From positions 124,001 through 188,000 of the forward strand of contig CACWTU010000006.1 of assembly GCA_902763885.1 (NCBI GenBank): 64,000 nucleotides of DNA, given 5' to 3'. Origin of the DNA: an uncultured Bacteroidales bacterium (GTDB lineage: Bacteria > Bacteroidota > Bacteroidia > Bacteroidales > Bacteroidaceae). A model generated the notes under the pieces. That model was not told the DNA's origin and did no database searches. It saw only the letters and a program-made list of their open reading frames with translations. Positions 37,360-45,573 of the stretch are shown here, in pieces. A program made the position numbers and the translations under genes. The stretch's first letter is position 1. Every line of letters starts with the position of its first letter.

Positions 37360-37409
37360 AACGCAGAGGGGACGGTTCTGTTCGCGAACAGAACCGTCCC
37401 CTCTGCGTT
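37360..37409. repeat. perfect 50 bp palindrome (family A, GGGGACGGTTCTG type)
   Basis: Two 25 bp arms meet at TTCGCGAA with no loop; core AGAGGGGACGGTTCTG. Related palindromes occur at 51850 and 53608. Confidence 0.95.
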
Positions 37410-37481
37410 AAGCTGTGTTATAAGTGACGCAGGAAAACGATACTACTGTGTCATTGGGGCGAAGCGAGTATGCGAACGAGA

Positions 37482-37550
37482 GCGGTCCCGGAGGGCCGCC
37501 AAGCGGAATGAAATGGAGCGCTTTTGCGTTAGCAAAATAAAAAAATGTCC
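37482..37550. repeat. tRNA-associated repeat (family C, copy 2)
   Basis: The segment from GCGGTCCCGGAGGGCCGCC through AATAAAAAAATGTCC matches 16855-16920 at roughly four of five positions. On the minus strand it directly follows the tRNA-His terminator. Confidence 0.85.
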
Positions 37551-37551
37551 C

Positions 37552-37607
37552 GAGTCCCCCGGGTACCCCAAAAGAAAAAGAGGCCGAATGACCTCTTTTT
37601 CTTTTGG
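37552..37607 (-). terminator. tRNA-His terminator whose stem re-copies the tRNA 3' end
   Basis: On the minus strand CCTCTTTTTCTTTTGG pairs with CCAAAAGAAAAAGAGG around an 8-nt loop. The stem then continues so that positions 37552-37568 pair with the acceptor and T-arm strand of tRNA-His (37608-37624), with about two differences over 32 bp. A T run follows (37535-37546). Confidence 0.8.
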
Positions 37608-37682
37608 GGTGCCCGGTGGGACTCGAACCCACGACATTCAGAACCACAATCTGACGCTCTAACCAACTGAACTACGGGCACC
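37608..37682 (-). tRNA. tRNA-His (anticodon GTG)
   Basis: On the minus strand GGTGCCCG pairs with CGGGCACC, including the extra G-1:C73 pair unique to tRNA-His. The anticodon loop is TTGTGGT and the T arm GTGGGTTCGAGTCCCAC. CCA is encoded next to it (37607-37605). Confidence 0.97.
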
Positions 37683-37750
37683 ATATACCGCTTTTCTGTT
37701 AAAGCGGTGCAAAGATATACAATATTCAGGATAAAACAAAAGCTTGGGCC

Positions 37751-39088
37751 TTAATTTTTCTCCACATAGACAGGTCTGATGCACAATGCATGGAAGCGTT
37801 TGGTGGCCCCAACTCCATAATACAGCTTTACATTGTTATCATCCTTACTGATACACAAAGAGTAAGCCTCAAATGAGTCATATTCAGAACGGCTTGCGGT
37901 CCAGAAGAAACCGCTTTTATTGTTTATGTTTGAGTAATGTGAGGGATTCTGTTCATTTACATATTCTGATGATAATGAGAATGGCATAAACAGCCTTCTG
38001 TCATTGTAATACTCATTCTTAGGAATGATTACAAAACCTTCCTTGCCGCAGTAACTGGCATAAATTATATTGCAATTCTCAAACAGTTCCTGGACATCGG
38101 CTTTTGTAGGAGTGCGCCAATCATCTCCCAGACAAGCTGAGACGGGATCATCTTCTGCCAGGAGCTGCAAATCCGTATCATCATCATATTTTGTCATGCA
38201 GAGTTTTTTAGGAGCTGAATCATACCATTTGTAGTTTTCCAGAATGTAGTTCTGTCTTGTAGTGGTCTCAGCCCACGCATATCGGACTCCGTCCTCATCA
38301 AGACCCTCTGCTCCAAGATTGCAGACAGCCCACATGGTTCCGCTGGGAAGCCCCATATCAACAACTGAAACTATTGTGTCACCAGCTCCCGGCTTCTGAG
38401 TTGAAGCGAACATCAGTTCCTCTTGTGAGTAGCTCATGGGGATTCTTTTAAGGACTAAGGTCTTCCTGTCATTATCAGAAGAATAATAGAAATCTATCTT
38501 GCTTGCGTTTACGGATGTTATTATCATTCTTTTATCTGACTGCCCGGGTTCAGAACCCTTATTGGTAATATCCAGGCGCATTCCATCAAAGGTCCAGTCA
38601 AAGAAACAGGTATCGGCTGACGTGAACCGGTAACCGGTATCATCAAAGGTGAAGAGATAATTCTCCTCAGTACCATCTACGCTCCATAAACCATAAGGTA
38701 TCTGTTTATCAAATGAATATACTGAGACCCTGCATTCTGCCGCATAGGTTCCAAGGATAAACCTTATCTTGCATGAACCCACACCTTTGGCTACAACCAC
38801 ACCGTTTTTATCAACAATGGCAACCTGACTCTTATCAGACTCCCACTTGACACGATCCTTCAAGTCTTCACTCCAGGATACCGCCTCATCAACAGTCTTG
38901 TTGTAAGGCTGCAGAAATGCACTAAGCCTGATGGTGTCACCGGGAATAAGGTCTGCCCTATTGATATTGAGCGTAACGCCTTCAATAACATATTGTGACG
39001 GCTCATCTTCTTTATTATCACATGAAAACAAGAATAATAACGATACGGAAATAAGGACAACCTTACTTAGAGTTTTGGCAAGTTTCAT
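37751..39088 (-). CDS. lipoprotein with Big2-like and FISUMP-like domains
   Basis: 445 residues, lipobox LFSC with Cys 23. A bacterial Ig (Big2-like) domain at about 38-125 (VTLNINRADLIPGDTIRL, WESDKSQVAIVDKNGVV) is followed by a beta domain, and then a C-terminal FISUMP-type domain (VDMGLPSGTMWAVCNLGAEG, W-A-E, DDWRTPTKADVQEL). Such proteins are extracellular in gut Bacteroidales; function unknown. Confidence 0.8.
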   Translation of the reverse strand: MKLAKTLSKVVLISVSLLFLFSCDNKEDEPSQYVIEGVTLNINRADLIPGDTIRLSAFLQPYNKTVDEAVSWSEDLKDRVKWESDKSQVAIVDKNGVVVAKGVGSCKIRFILGTYAAECRVSVYSFDKQIPYGLWSVDGTEENYLFTFDDTGYRFTSADTCFFDWTFDGMRLDITNKGSEPGQSDKRMIITSVNASKIDFYYSSDNDRKTLVLKRIPMSYSQEELMFASTQKPGAGDTIVSVVDMGLPSGTMWAVCNLGAEGLDEDGVRYAWAETTTRQNYILENYKWYDSAPKKLCMTKYDDDTDLQLLAEDDPVSACLGDDWRTPTKADVQELFENCNIIYASYCGKEGFVIIPKNEYYNDRRLFMPFSLSSEYVNEQNPSHYSNINNKSGFFWTASRSEYDSFEAYSLCISKDDNNVKLYYGVGATKRFHALCIRPVYVEKN

Positions 39089-39205
39089 ACTTTATGGATA
39101 TTATCTGATTATCAATTGCAAACTTATATAAAATCCTGTGATTTTACGCCCGCCAGATATAAATCGCTACTTTTTATATGTAACTTCGCGTCAAACATAA
39201 GAATC

Positions 39206-39988
39206 ATGAAACTATTCAGATCACTTATTTTACTGACCATATTGCTGGCAGCGGTTGCCTGCAGCAACAAGGGTGACAAATATGCGTTCCAGTATGTTAC
39301 TTTCAAGAATGATATACCATACTCCCAAGGTAAGGAGCATCCGTCATGCAGCTTTGACCTGAACGTTCTCAAGGCGCACGGCTCTGATACCCTGTTTGCC
39401 GATGCCTTCAACGCAGACATATCGGATTTCCTGTTCGGCAAGCGCACTACCGATGTACGCGGTGCGATGATTTCATTCATTGACTCCGTGTTTAAAGTTT
39501 TCAAGGAGGATAATGATGAGCAGATAAGATATGCAAGTGAAGAAGGGTATGAACCGCGTGACGTGGATTATGAATACATAATAAATACTGAAATCCATTA
39601 CGGGAACAACAAGGATATAATAGGTCACTTCATAAACATGTACCAATACACGGGCGGAGCGCACGGAGGCACATTCATAACCTGCCGCAACTATAGACTG
39701 GAGGATGGCAGCGTGGTTACGCTTGACAACTACTTCAAGCCCGGATATGAGAAGGTGCTGATTCCCGTTCTGGAGCGCAAGCTGCTGGAGTATGCTGAAT
39801 GCGGCAGCCGCGATGAACTTGATGAGCACGGATATTTCAGTAATGAGCCGATGTTTGTATCGGACAACTTTGAGATTCGGCAGGATACCATTGATTTCAT
39901 TTACAACCAGTACGATATAGCGCCCTACTCAACCGGCATCACCACCCTCTCCGTTCCCACCGATGAAATCAGCAGCATTATTCTTTGA
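39206..39988 (+). CDS. lipoprotein, RsiV/DUF3298-like
   Basis: 260 residues from ATG 39206; lipobox AVAC, Cys 19. HFINMYQYTGGAHGGTFITCRNYRLEDG is the hallmark of the DUF3298/RsiV C-terminal domain, followed by LDNYFKPGYE. Function in Bacteroidetes is unknown. The 3' end overlaps the HAD gene by 26 bp in a different frame. Confidence 0.8.
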   Translation: MKLFRSLILLTILLAAVACSNKGDKYAFQYVTFKNDIPYSQGKEHPSCSFDLNVLKAHGSDTLFADAFNADISDFLFGKRTTDVRGAMISFIDSVFKVFKEDNDEQIRYASEEGYEPRDVDYEYIINTEIHYGNNKDIIGHFINMYQYTGGAHGGTFITCRNYRLEDGSVVTLDNYFKPGYEKVLIPVLERKLLEYAECGSRDELDEHGYFSNEPMFVSDNFEIRQDTIDFIYNQYDIAPYSTGITTLSVPTDEISSIIL

Positions 39989-40748
39989 CATTGACGGAAC
40001 TCTGGTAAGTTTCAAAACGCATAAAATTCCCGCATCAACCATCCGTGCGCTGACTGAGGCAAAGGCAAACGGGTCTCAAGTATATATTGCCACCGGACGC
40101 CCGCCCATGATAATAACCAATTTGGGGGCAATTGAGCATCTGATAGACGGCTACATAACCATAAACGGCGCGCTGTGCTATATAGGTGATGAACTGATAT
40201 GTTATCGGCCTATAGACAAAGAGGATGTGATGACGTGTGTTGAAGATTCAAAGGCCAAGGGATATGGCCTGATTGTTGTGGGCCGTGACAAAGCGGCCGT
40301 GCTGGACCCGACCGGCAGTGTGGACCGCATATTCTGTCAGTATCTGAACGTCAAGTTATATGACACGCTCTCCCCGCTTGAAGAGATTCTGCAGCAGGAT
40401 GTCCTGCAGCTGACCGCATTCTTTGACTCCGCGTATGAGCAGGAGATGCTGGCACGTATGCCCCACTGCGTATCGGGGCGCTGGCATCCGGAGTTCACTG
40501 ATATAACCTCAATTGATGCCGATAAGGGCAAAGGCATACTGGCCATTGCACGCCACAAGGGTTTTGATGCCAACCGCACCATAGCATTCGGTGATGGAGG
40601 TAATGACCTCTCTATGATTCTGCAGGCCGGCATAGGCGTAGCCATGGGCAATGCCACTGACAGTCTCAAACAGCACGCCGACTACATCACCACCTCGGTT
40701 GATGATGACGGCATCCTGAATGCCCTCCTCCATCTCAATCTAATGTAA
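39963..40748 (+). CDS. Cof-type HAD-IIB phosphatase
   Basis: 261 residues. Motif I FFDIDGTL (Asp 9 nucleophile), TGRPP, the Lys in ADKGKG, and FGDGGNDLSM make a full HAD-IIB set with a C2 cap. It likely dephosphorylates sugar phosphates or flavin-type metabolites. The start overlaps the RsiV-like gene; the stop touches a palindromic repeat. Confidence 0.9.
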   Translation: MKSAALFFDIDGTLVSFKTHKIPASTIRALTEAKANGSQVYIATGRPPMIITNLGAIEHLIDGYITINGALCYIGDELICYRPIDKEDVMTCVEDSKAKGYGLIVVGRDKAAVLDPTGSVDRIFCQYLNVKLYDTLSPLEEILQQDVLQLTAFFDSAYEQEMLARMPHCVSGRWHPEFTDITSIDADKGKGILAIARHKGFDANRTIAFGDGGNDLSMILQAGIGVAMGNATDSLKQHADYITTSVDDDGILNALLHLNLM

Positions 40749-40829
40749 AAGAGTACCAAAGGGGACAGACCCCAATGGTACCTTTTTTGAAAAGTGTACC
40801 ATTGGGGTCTGTCCCCTTTGGTACTCTTT
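40749..40829. repeat. composite palindromic repeat, GTACC type (family A)
   Basis: Unit TACCAAAGGGG...CCCCAATGGTA is followed by its exact reverse complement after a short linker. It fills the whole gap between two convergent stop codons. Its arms are a mix of the two arm types seen in the copy at 4394. Confidence 0.92.
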
Positions 40830-41414
40830 TTACACTTCGAGCCACTCTACTTCTCCGCCCCAGAGGTCTAGGAAACGGAGGAAGCCGGCGTTGCTGACCA
40901 CTACGCTGGCGGTGTTCTCGCAGGGATGGAATGATACACGCTCTGCGTTCTTGAGGTCAGCGTCAAGGAAGTACTTTACGCGGTGGCCGTTGTCAAACAG
41001 TTCCTTAGGATTCACACCCTCCTTTACCCAACCAAAGTCGCGGGAGCCATCGGCCGATATTATTGCGGAATGTTCCGCCAGATTCATGTCGTTTATGAGA
41101 CCGTATGCACATACTGAACCCGGTGCTACGCCCAAGCATCGGTCCATACGCTCGGGACTGGCAAAACTGAGCTTACCCTGCTTTACGATATGCTCCAGCC
41201 CGTGAATGTCCAGATTCTTGTGACACTCAAAACTGGCCATATAGTGGCGGTTACCCTTATGGTTGCGGAAGAAGAGGTTCTTGCAGTGTGTGGAATCAAT
41301 GTTCTTCCAATAGGCAAGCGCCTCCTCAATTGTAGGCAATGGCGGATGATAGTGCACCTGATACTCTATCTTGTGCTCCTCTAACCATCCCAATACAAAT
41401 TCAGTCTTTGTCAT
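40830..41414 (-). CDS. prolyl-tRNA editing protein (ProX/YbaK family)
   Basis: 194 residues. YHPPLPTIEEALAYWKNID, CKNLFFRNHKGNRHYMAS and GSVCAYGLINDMN match the YbaK/ProX deacylase family, free-standing editors that hydrolyse mischarged Ala- or Cys-tRNA-Pro. The TAA stop lies at the repeat edge. Confidence 0.88.
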   Translation of the reverse strand: MTKTEFVLGWLEEHKIEYQVHYHPPLPTIEEALAYWKNIDSTHCKNLFFRNHKGNRHYMASFECHKNLDIHGLEHIVKQGKLSFASPERMDRCLGVAPGSVCAYGLINDMNLAEHSAIISADGSRDFGWVKEGVNPKELFDNGHRVKYFLDADLKNAERVSFHPCENTASVVVSNAGFLRFLDLWGGEVEWLEV

Positions 41415-41435
41415 ATCACCGTCAAAATTAGCAAA

Positions 41436-41470
41436 AACGCCGCAAAGGGGTCGTTTCGTTTTGCGTCACT
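41436..41470. repeat. short palindromic repeat, GACGC type (family A)
   Basis: GCCGCAAAGGGGTCGTTT is followed by CGTTTTGCGTCAC; arms GCNGCAAA/TTTGCGTC. The same unit recurs at 48105, 56962, 58270 and 58847. Confidence 0.85.
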
Positions 41471-41472
41471 TT

Positions 41473-41934
41473 TTACTCGTGAGTTGCCATGCGTTGGGTG
41501 GCCAAGGTCTCATACTTTGTGCCCTTGCGGCCGTAGTTGGCATACGGGTAGATTGAAATGCCGCCGCGCGGAACAAAGAAACCGGTCACCTCAATGTACT
41601 TGGGATCCATCAGCTTGATAAGGTCCTTCATGATACGGTTCACACAGTCCTCATGGAATCCGCCGTGATTGCGGTAGCTGTGCAGGTACAGCTTGAGTGA
41701 CTTGCTCTCAACCATCTTGACATCAGGGATGTAGCTGATGCGTATCTCGGCAAAGTCAGGCTGACCGGTTATCGGACACAAAGTTGTAAACTCTGGGCAG
41801 TTGAAACGTACCCAGTAGTCATTCTCCTGATTCAGATTCTCAAAGGCCTCCAGCAGGCCGGGGTTATACTCATTTGAATATGTGGTCTTGCCACCTAGGG
41901 CGGTCAGGCCCTCTTTTTTTCTATCTTCAGACAT
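41473..41934 (-). CDS. queF: NADPH-dependent 7-cyano-7-deazaguanine reductase
   Basis: 153 residues from ATG 41934. Catalytic Cys 53 and Asp 60 in [35 protein letters not shown] and a C-terminal Gly/Tyr-rich segment complete the short (unimodular) QueF. It reduces preQ0 to preQ1 in queuosine synthesis. It is downstream of the queuosine-precursor transporter, separated by a repeat. Confidence 0.95.
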   Translation of the reverse strand: MSEDRKKEGLTALGGKTTYSNEYNPGLLEAFENLNQENDYWVRFNCPEFTTLCPITGQPDFAEIRISYIPDVKMVESKSLKLYLHSYRNHGGFHEDCVNRIMKDLIKLMDPKYIEVTGFFVPRGGISIYPYANYGRKGTKYETLATQRMATHE

Positions 41935-41945
41935 AACTATTACAA

Positions 41946-42096
41946 ATTGAAAATTTTTGGAGCAGTGAGAGCCATCAAGCTTGCTTGTTTGGCCGTTTCT
42001 GTCCCCCGATAACGGGGGAACCGAAGGGGGTGTAAAGACCATGAACGCGACAAAAATCAAAAACGTAGTTTTTAATTGAAAATTGAAAATTGAAAA
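41946..42096. repeat. family B repeat, copy 4, with replaced centre
   Basis: The left end (AATTTTTGGAGCAGTGAGAG) and right end (GCGACAAAAATC) match other family B copies, but the middle is replaced by ~75 bp containing CCCCCGATAACGGGGG. On the right are three tandem copies of ATTGAAAAT. Confidence 0.85.
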
Positions 42097-42819
42097 TTAT
42101 AAACCTTTCTCCAGTTTGAAGGGATTGTACTTGATATCGTAGTCAAAGGTGTCAATACCTTCTTTCTCCTTGAGTTTGCGTGAAACAAGCGCTGTAACAG
42201 GCAGTATAACCACCTCATAAAGAGTCTTGACCGTAACCTGAGTCACAATTATTGACAGGATAGTCTTGAAAGGCATTGAGCCGATGAACGCAAGCGGATA
42301 GAATATCACGGAGTCTGACAGTTCACCAACCACACTTGAAACGACAGCCCTCCATCCGAATCCCTTACCCTTGGTGGCAATCTTCATGCTTGAGAGCACC
42401 CATGCGTTCATGTGTGAGCCCAATATGAATGCCAGCAATGATGCGGCAGTGGTACGCGGAATGAGTCCGAACAGATGATTGAAACTGTCAGCCACAGCCT
42501 GGTTCTCAGGATCAATGGGAGCCGGAAGTATGCTCACCAGACCTGCAGCCAGAGCCACGAAAGCACTCATGGCAAAACCCATCCAGATAACCTTCATGGC
42601 CTTGCGGTAACCGTAAACCTCAGTCAGCAGGTCATTGATGATGTAAGAGATAGGAAATATGACTACAGCACCTGAAAGCTGCATCCAAGTGTTACCTACC
42701 CGCCAAAGCCTTGGCACAAAAAGATTTGATGTAATAAGGCAGACACAGAAGGTTACTGCCAACACCACAAACGTGACGGACAGCCCACGCTGCCCCGAAG
42801 AATTAGTTTTTTCCGTCAT
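42097..42819 (-). CDS. yhhQ: queuosine precursor transporter (YhhQ/VUT family)
   Basis: 240 residues with about six helices from ATG 42819; a further ATG at 42864 lies upstream of a candidate aptamer and is rejected. FPISYIINDLLTEVYGYRKA and ASLLAFILGSHMNAWVLS are the QPTR signature regions. It imports preQ0/preQ1. Neighbouring queF and an upstream preQ1-type aptamer support the assignment. Confidence 0.92.
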   Translation of the reverse strand: MTEKTNSSGQRGLSVTFVVLAVTFCVCLITSNLFVPRLWRVGNTWMQLSGAVVIFPISYIINDLLTEVYGYRKAMKVIWMGFAMSAFVALAAGLVSILPAPIDPENQAVADSFNHLFGLIPRTTAASLLAFILGSHMNAWVLSSMKIATKGKGFGWRAVVSSVVGELSDSVIFYPLAFIGSMPFKTILSIIVTQVTVKTLYEVVILPVTALVSRKLKEKEGIDTFDYDIKYNPFKLEKGL

Positions 42820-42823
42820 TTTA

Positions 42824-42852
42824 CTTGTTTTTATAGTGGTTCCAAGCACACT
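42824..42852 (-). promoter_or_regulatory. probable preQ1-I riboswitch
   Basis: On the minus strand P1 is AGTG/CACT (42852-42849 with 42838-42835). Loop bases CTTG (42846-42843) pair with CAAG (42827-42824) to make an H-type pseudoknot. The A-rich strand between (ATAAAAA) is the preQ1-I hallmark. It ends 4 nt before the transporter ATG, so ligand binding would block translation start. P1 is short, and a further hairpin AGCGG/CCGCT lies just upstream. Confidence 0.6.
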
Positions 42853-42881
42853 TGCAGCGGACACATCCCGCTACTCGGGCG

Positions 42882-42913
42882 CAAATATAATAAAAAAGCG
42901 TTTTTGACCCAAA
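42882..42913 (-). promoter_or_regulatory. promoter of the queuosine-precursor transporter
   Basis: On the minus strand TTTG (42913-42910), 20 bp, TATATTTG (42889-42882). The TTTG lies in a family A repeat. Confidence 0.65.
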
Positions 42914-42934
42914 GGGGACTGTCCCTACTGTGCC
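42906..42934. repeat. family A half-element, GACCCAAA type
   Basis: GACCCAAAGGGGACTGTCCC with TGTGCCA, the same parts as the 32642 element. It sits between two divergent promoters. Confidence 0.8.
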
Positions 42935-42944
42935 ATTTTTTTAT

Positions 42945-42952
42945 TATATTTG
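42945..42952 (+). promoter_or_regulatory. -7 element upstream of GH3
   Basis: TATATTTG, 24 bp before the ATG at 42976; no clear -33. Confidence 0.45.
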
Positions 42953-42975
42953 TACTCATAACCAAATAACACGTC

Positions 42976-45537
42976 ATGAAGAGAATTATTACCGCGCTTT
43001 TATGCGCTTTAACGGGAGTCATTTGTTATGCCCAACCTTACAAGAATGCTGATCTGCCGGCAGCCGAGCGTGCCGCTGATCTGGTTAGCCGCCTTACGCT
43101 GGAGCAGAAAGTCGCTCTGATGCAGAACGGATCACCCGCTATCCCTGAGTTTGGAATCAAAGCCTATGACTGGTGGAACGAAGCCCTGCACGGAGTGGGT
43201 CGCGCCGGTATAGCTACAGTTTTCCCGCAGGCCATAGGTATGGCCGCATCATTTGATGATGCCCTCCTGCTGAATGTATTCACCGCAGTAAGTGATGAGG
43301 CTCGCGCCAAATCAGCCCAGTACAGTGAGAACGGCGGACTGCGCCGCTATCAGGGTCTTACATTCTGGACCCCTAACGTGAACATCTTCCGTGATCCCCG
43401 ATGGGGCCGCGGTCAGGAGACATACGGTGAGGACCCCTACCTGACATCCAGGATGGGTGTATCGGTAGTGAACGGATTGCAGGGTCCGGCCGATTCCAAG
43501 TATGACAAGCTGCATGCCTGCGCCAAGCATTTTGCCGTCCACAGCGGTCCGGAGTGGAACCGTCATGAGTTCAACGCTGAGAATATTGCAGCGCGTGACC
43601 TACGTGAGACCTACCTGCCCGCCTTCAAGGCTCTTGTCCAGGAGGCCGATGTAAAGGAGGTCATGTGCGCCTATAACCGCTACGAGGATGAGCCCTGCTG
43701 CGGCAGCAACCGTCTGCTCCAGCAGATTCTGCGTAACGAATGGGGCTACAAGGGAATAGTGGTATCAGACTGCTGGGCCATCAATGATTTCTTTACCCAG
43801 GGTCATCATAACACTGAGCCCGATGCCAAGCACGCCACAGCCAAAGCTGTACTCACGGGTACTGACCTGGAGTGCGGCAGTTCATACGCACAGCTGGTTC
43901 AGGCTGTCAAGGATGGTCTCATAAAGGAGTCCGATATTGACGTTTCCATAACACGCCTCATGACCGCCCGCTTTGAGCTGGGTGAGATGGACGCCCCTGA
44001 ACTTGTAGAGTGGAGCAAGATCCCCTACAGCATGGTTGACAGCAAGGAGCATCGTGCCCTGGCTCTCAAGATGGCCCAGGAGAGCATGGTGCTGCTCAAG
44101 AACAACGGCCTGCTGCCGCTCAGCAGCACCAAGAAGGTGGTAGTGATGGGACCCAATGCCAATGACTCAGTTATGCAATGGGGTAACTATAACGGAACGC
44201 CGTCACGTACCGTAACCCTGCTTGAGGCTGTAAAGGCTACAGGTGCCGATGTACAGTATATGCGCGGCTGCGACTACGCTTCAAACTCCCTGGCTCTGAT
44301 AAGCCTGTTCAGCCAGACCAGCGCCAGCGGGCAGCAGGGATTTGACGCCCAGTACTGGAACAACTCCCGTGCCGAGGGTGAACCAGACGTGCTGCGTCAC
44401 AATGCCACTCCGCTGCGTTTCTCAACAGGCGGTGCAACAGTATTCGCCCCCAATGTAAACCTGGAGAACTTTGCAGCCCGCTACACATCTACATTCCATG
44501 CAAATGAAGATGGCCAGGTGGCATTCTACATGCAGAACCAGGGTCAGGCTTCAATCAGCGTAAACGGACGCCGCGTAGCTACAGGACGCAACAGCACAGA
44601 GGCCCGCAAGGTCTATACACTGGATGCTAAAGCCGGTCAGGACTATGAGATTGTTATCAATTACAGCTGCCGCAGCGGTCTTGCATCGCTCTCATTCGAC
44701 CTGGGTTATGAAGAGGAGGTTAGCGTTGAAAAGACAGTATCCGCATGTGCCGATGCTGACGTAATAATATTTGCAGGCGGTATCTCTCCTTCACTTGAGG
44801 GTGAGGAGATGCCCGTAAGCATTGACGGTTTCCGCGGCGGTGACCGCACCAAGATTGAGCTTCCCGCAGCGCAGACAGAACTTGTAAAGGCTCTCAAGGC
44901 TGCCGGAAAGAAAGTTGTATTTGTAAACTTCAGCGGCTCAGCAATGGGTCTGACAGAGGTTGAGCCTGCATGTGACGCAATACTCCAGGCATGGTATCCG
45001 GGTGAAGAAGGCGGTAACGCGGTTGCATCGGTCCTGTACGGAACATACAATCCGGGCGGCCGTCTGCCTGTTACCTTCTATGCCTCAACAGACCAGCTGC
45101 CTGATTTTGAGGACTACTCAATGAAGGGACGCACCTACCGCTATATGACTGATAAGCCTCTCTATCCGTTCGGTTACGGTCTGAGTTACAGCACATTCAA
45201 GTACGGCAAGGCAAAACTCCGCAAGGATGGTGATAAGGTTTATGTATCAGTAAAGGTCAAGAACACATCAAAACTTGACGGTGACGAGGTGGTTCAGCTC
45301 TACGTGAGCCGTCCGGGTGATGCAGAAGGCCCCAGTCACGCACTGCGAGCATTCAAACGCGTCTCAATACCCGCAGGCAAGACCGCAAACGTTGAGTTTG
45401 AACTTACCCCTGAATCATTTGAGTGGTTTGACACCAACCACAACGTCATGGCCACAATGCCGGGCAAGTTTGAGATTCTGTACGGGCCGTCATCGGACCT
45501 GACGGTTCTTAAGAGTTTGAAATACGAGATTAAATAA
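42976..45537 (+). CDS. glycoside hydrolase family 3 (beta-glucosidase/xylosidase type) with PA14 insert
   Basis: 853 residues with a signal peptide (about 1-20). Catalytic barrel about 30-350 with nucleophile Asp 265 in VVSDCWAIND. The C-terminal sandwich is interrupted by a PA14-like domain (about 440-575: FDAQYWNNS...), and a fibronectin III-like domain closes the protein. TFWTPNVNIFRDPRWGRGQE is the GH3 signature. It hydrolyses beta-linked gluco- or xylo-oligosaccharides in the periplasm. Confidence 0.93.
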   Translation: MKRIITALLCALTGVICYAQPYKNADLPAAERAADLVSRLTLEQKVALMQNGSPAIPEFGIKAYDWWNEALHGVGRAGIATVFPQAIGMAASFDDALLLNVFTAVSDEARAKSAQYSENGGLRRYQGLTFWTPNVNIFRDPRWGRGQETYGEDPYLTSRMGVSVVNGLQGPADSKYDKLHACAKHFAVHSGPEWNRHEFNAENIAARDLRETYLPAFKALVQEADVKEVMCAYNRYEDEPCCGSNRLLQQILRNEWGYKGIVVSDCWAINDFFTQGHHNTEPDAKHATAKAVLTGTDLECGSSYAQLVQAVKDGLIKESDIDVSITRLMTARFELGEMDAPELVEWSKIPYSMVDSKEHRALALKMAQESMVLLKNNGLLPLSSTKKVVVMGPNANDSVMQWGNYNGTPSRTVTLLEAVKATGADVQYMRGCDYASNSLALISLFSQTSASGQQGFDAQYWNNSRAEGEPDVLRHNATPLRFSTGGATVFAPNVNLENFAARYTSTFHANEDGQVAFYMQNQGQASISVNGRRVATGRNSTEARKVYTLDAKAGQDYEIVINYSCRSGLASLSFDLGYEEEVSVEKTVSACADADVIIFAGGISPSLEGEEMPVSIDGFRGGDRTKIELPAAQTELVKALKAAGKKVVFVNFSGSAMGLTEVEPACDAILQAWYPGEEGGNAVASVLYGTYNPGGRLPVTFYASTDQLPDFEDYSMKGRTYRYMTDKPLYPFGYGLSYSTFKYGKAKLRKDGDKVYVSVKVKNTSKLDGDEVVQLYVSRPGDAEGPSHALRAFKRVSIPAGKTANVEFELTPESFEWFDTNHNVMATMPGKFEILYGPSSDLTVLKSLKYEIK

Positions 45538-45573
45538 CACTGTTCAGATTTCCTGACACTTAATATCTGATAA

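Noticed and set aside
39116..39205. Upstream extension of the RsiV-like lipoprotein
   Set aside because: The lipoprotein signal begins at 39206; the upstream codons would bury it.
42072..42096. ATTGAAAAT tandem repeat as a possible iteron
   Set aside because: Only three copies beside a family B repeat, AT-rich and without origin-related genes.
42820..42864. ATG 42864 as start of the queuosine-precursor transporter
   Set aside because: It lies within the leader and would be translated through the candidate aptamer; ATG 42819 fits the family N-terminus.
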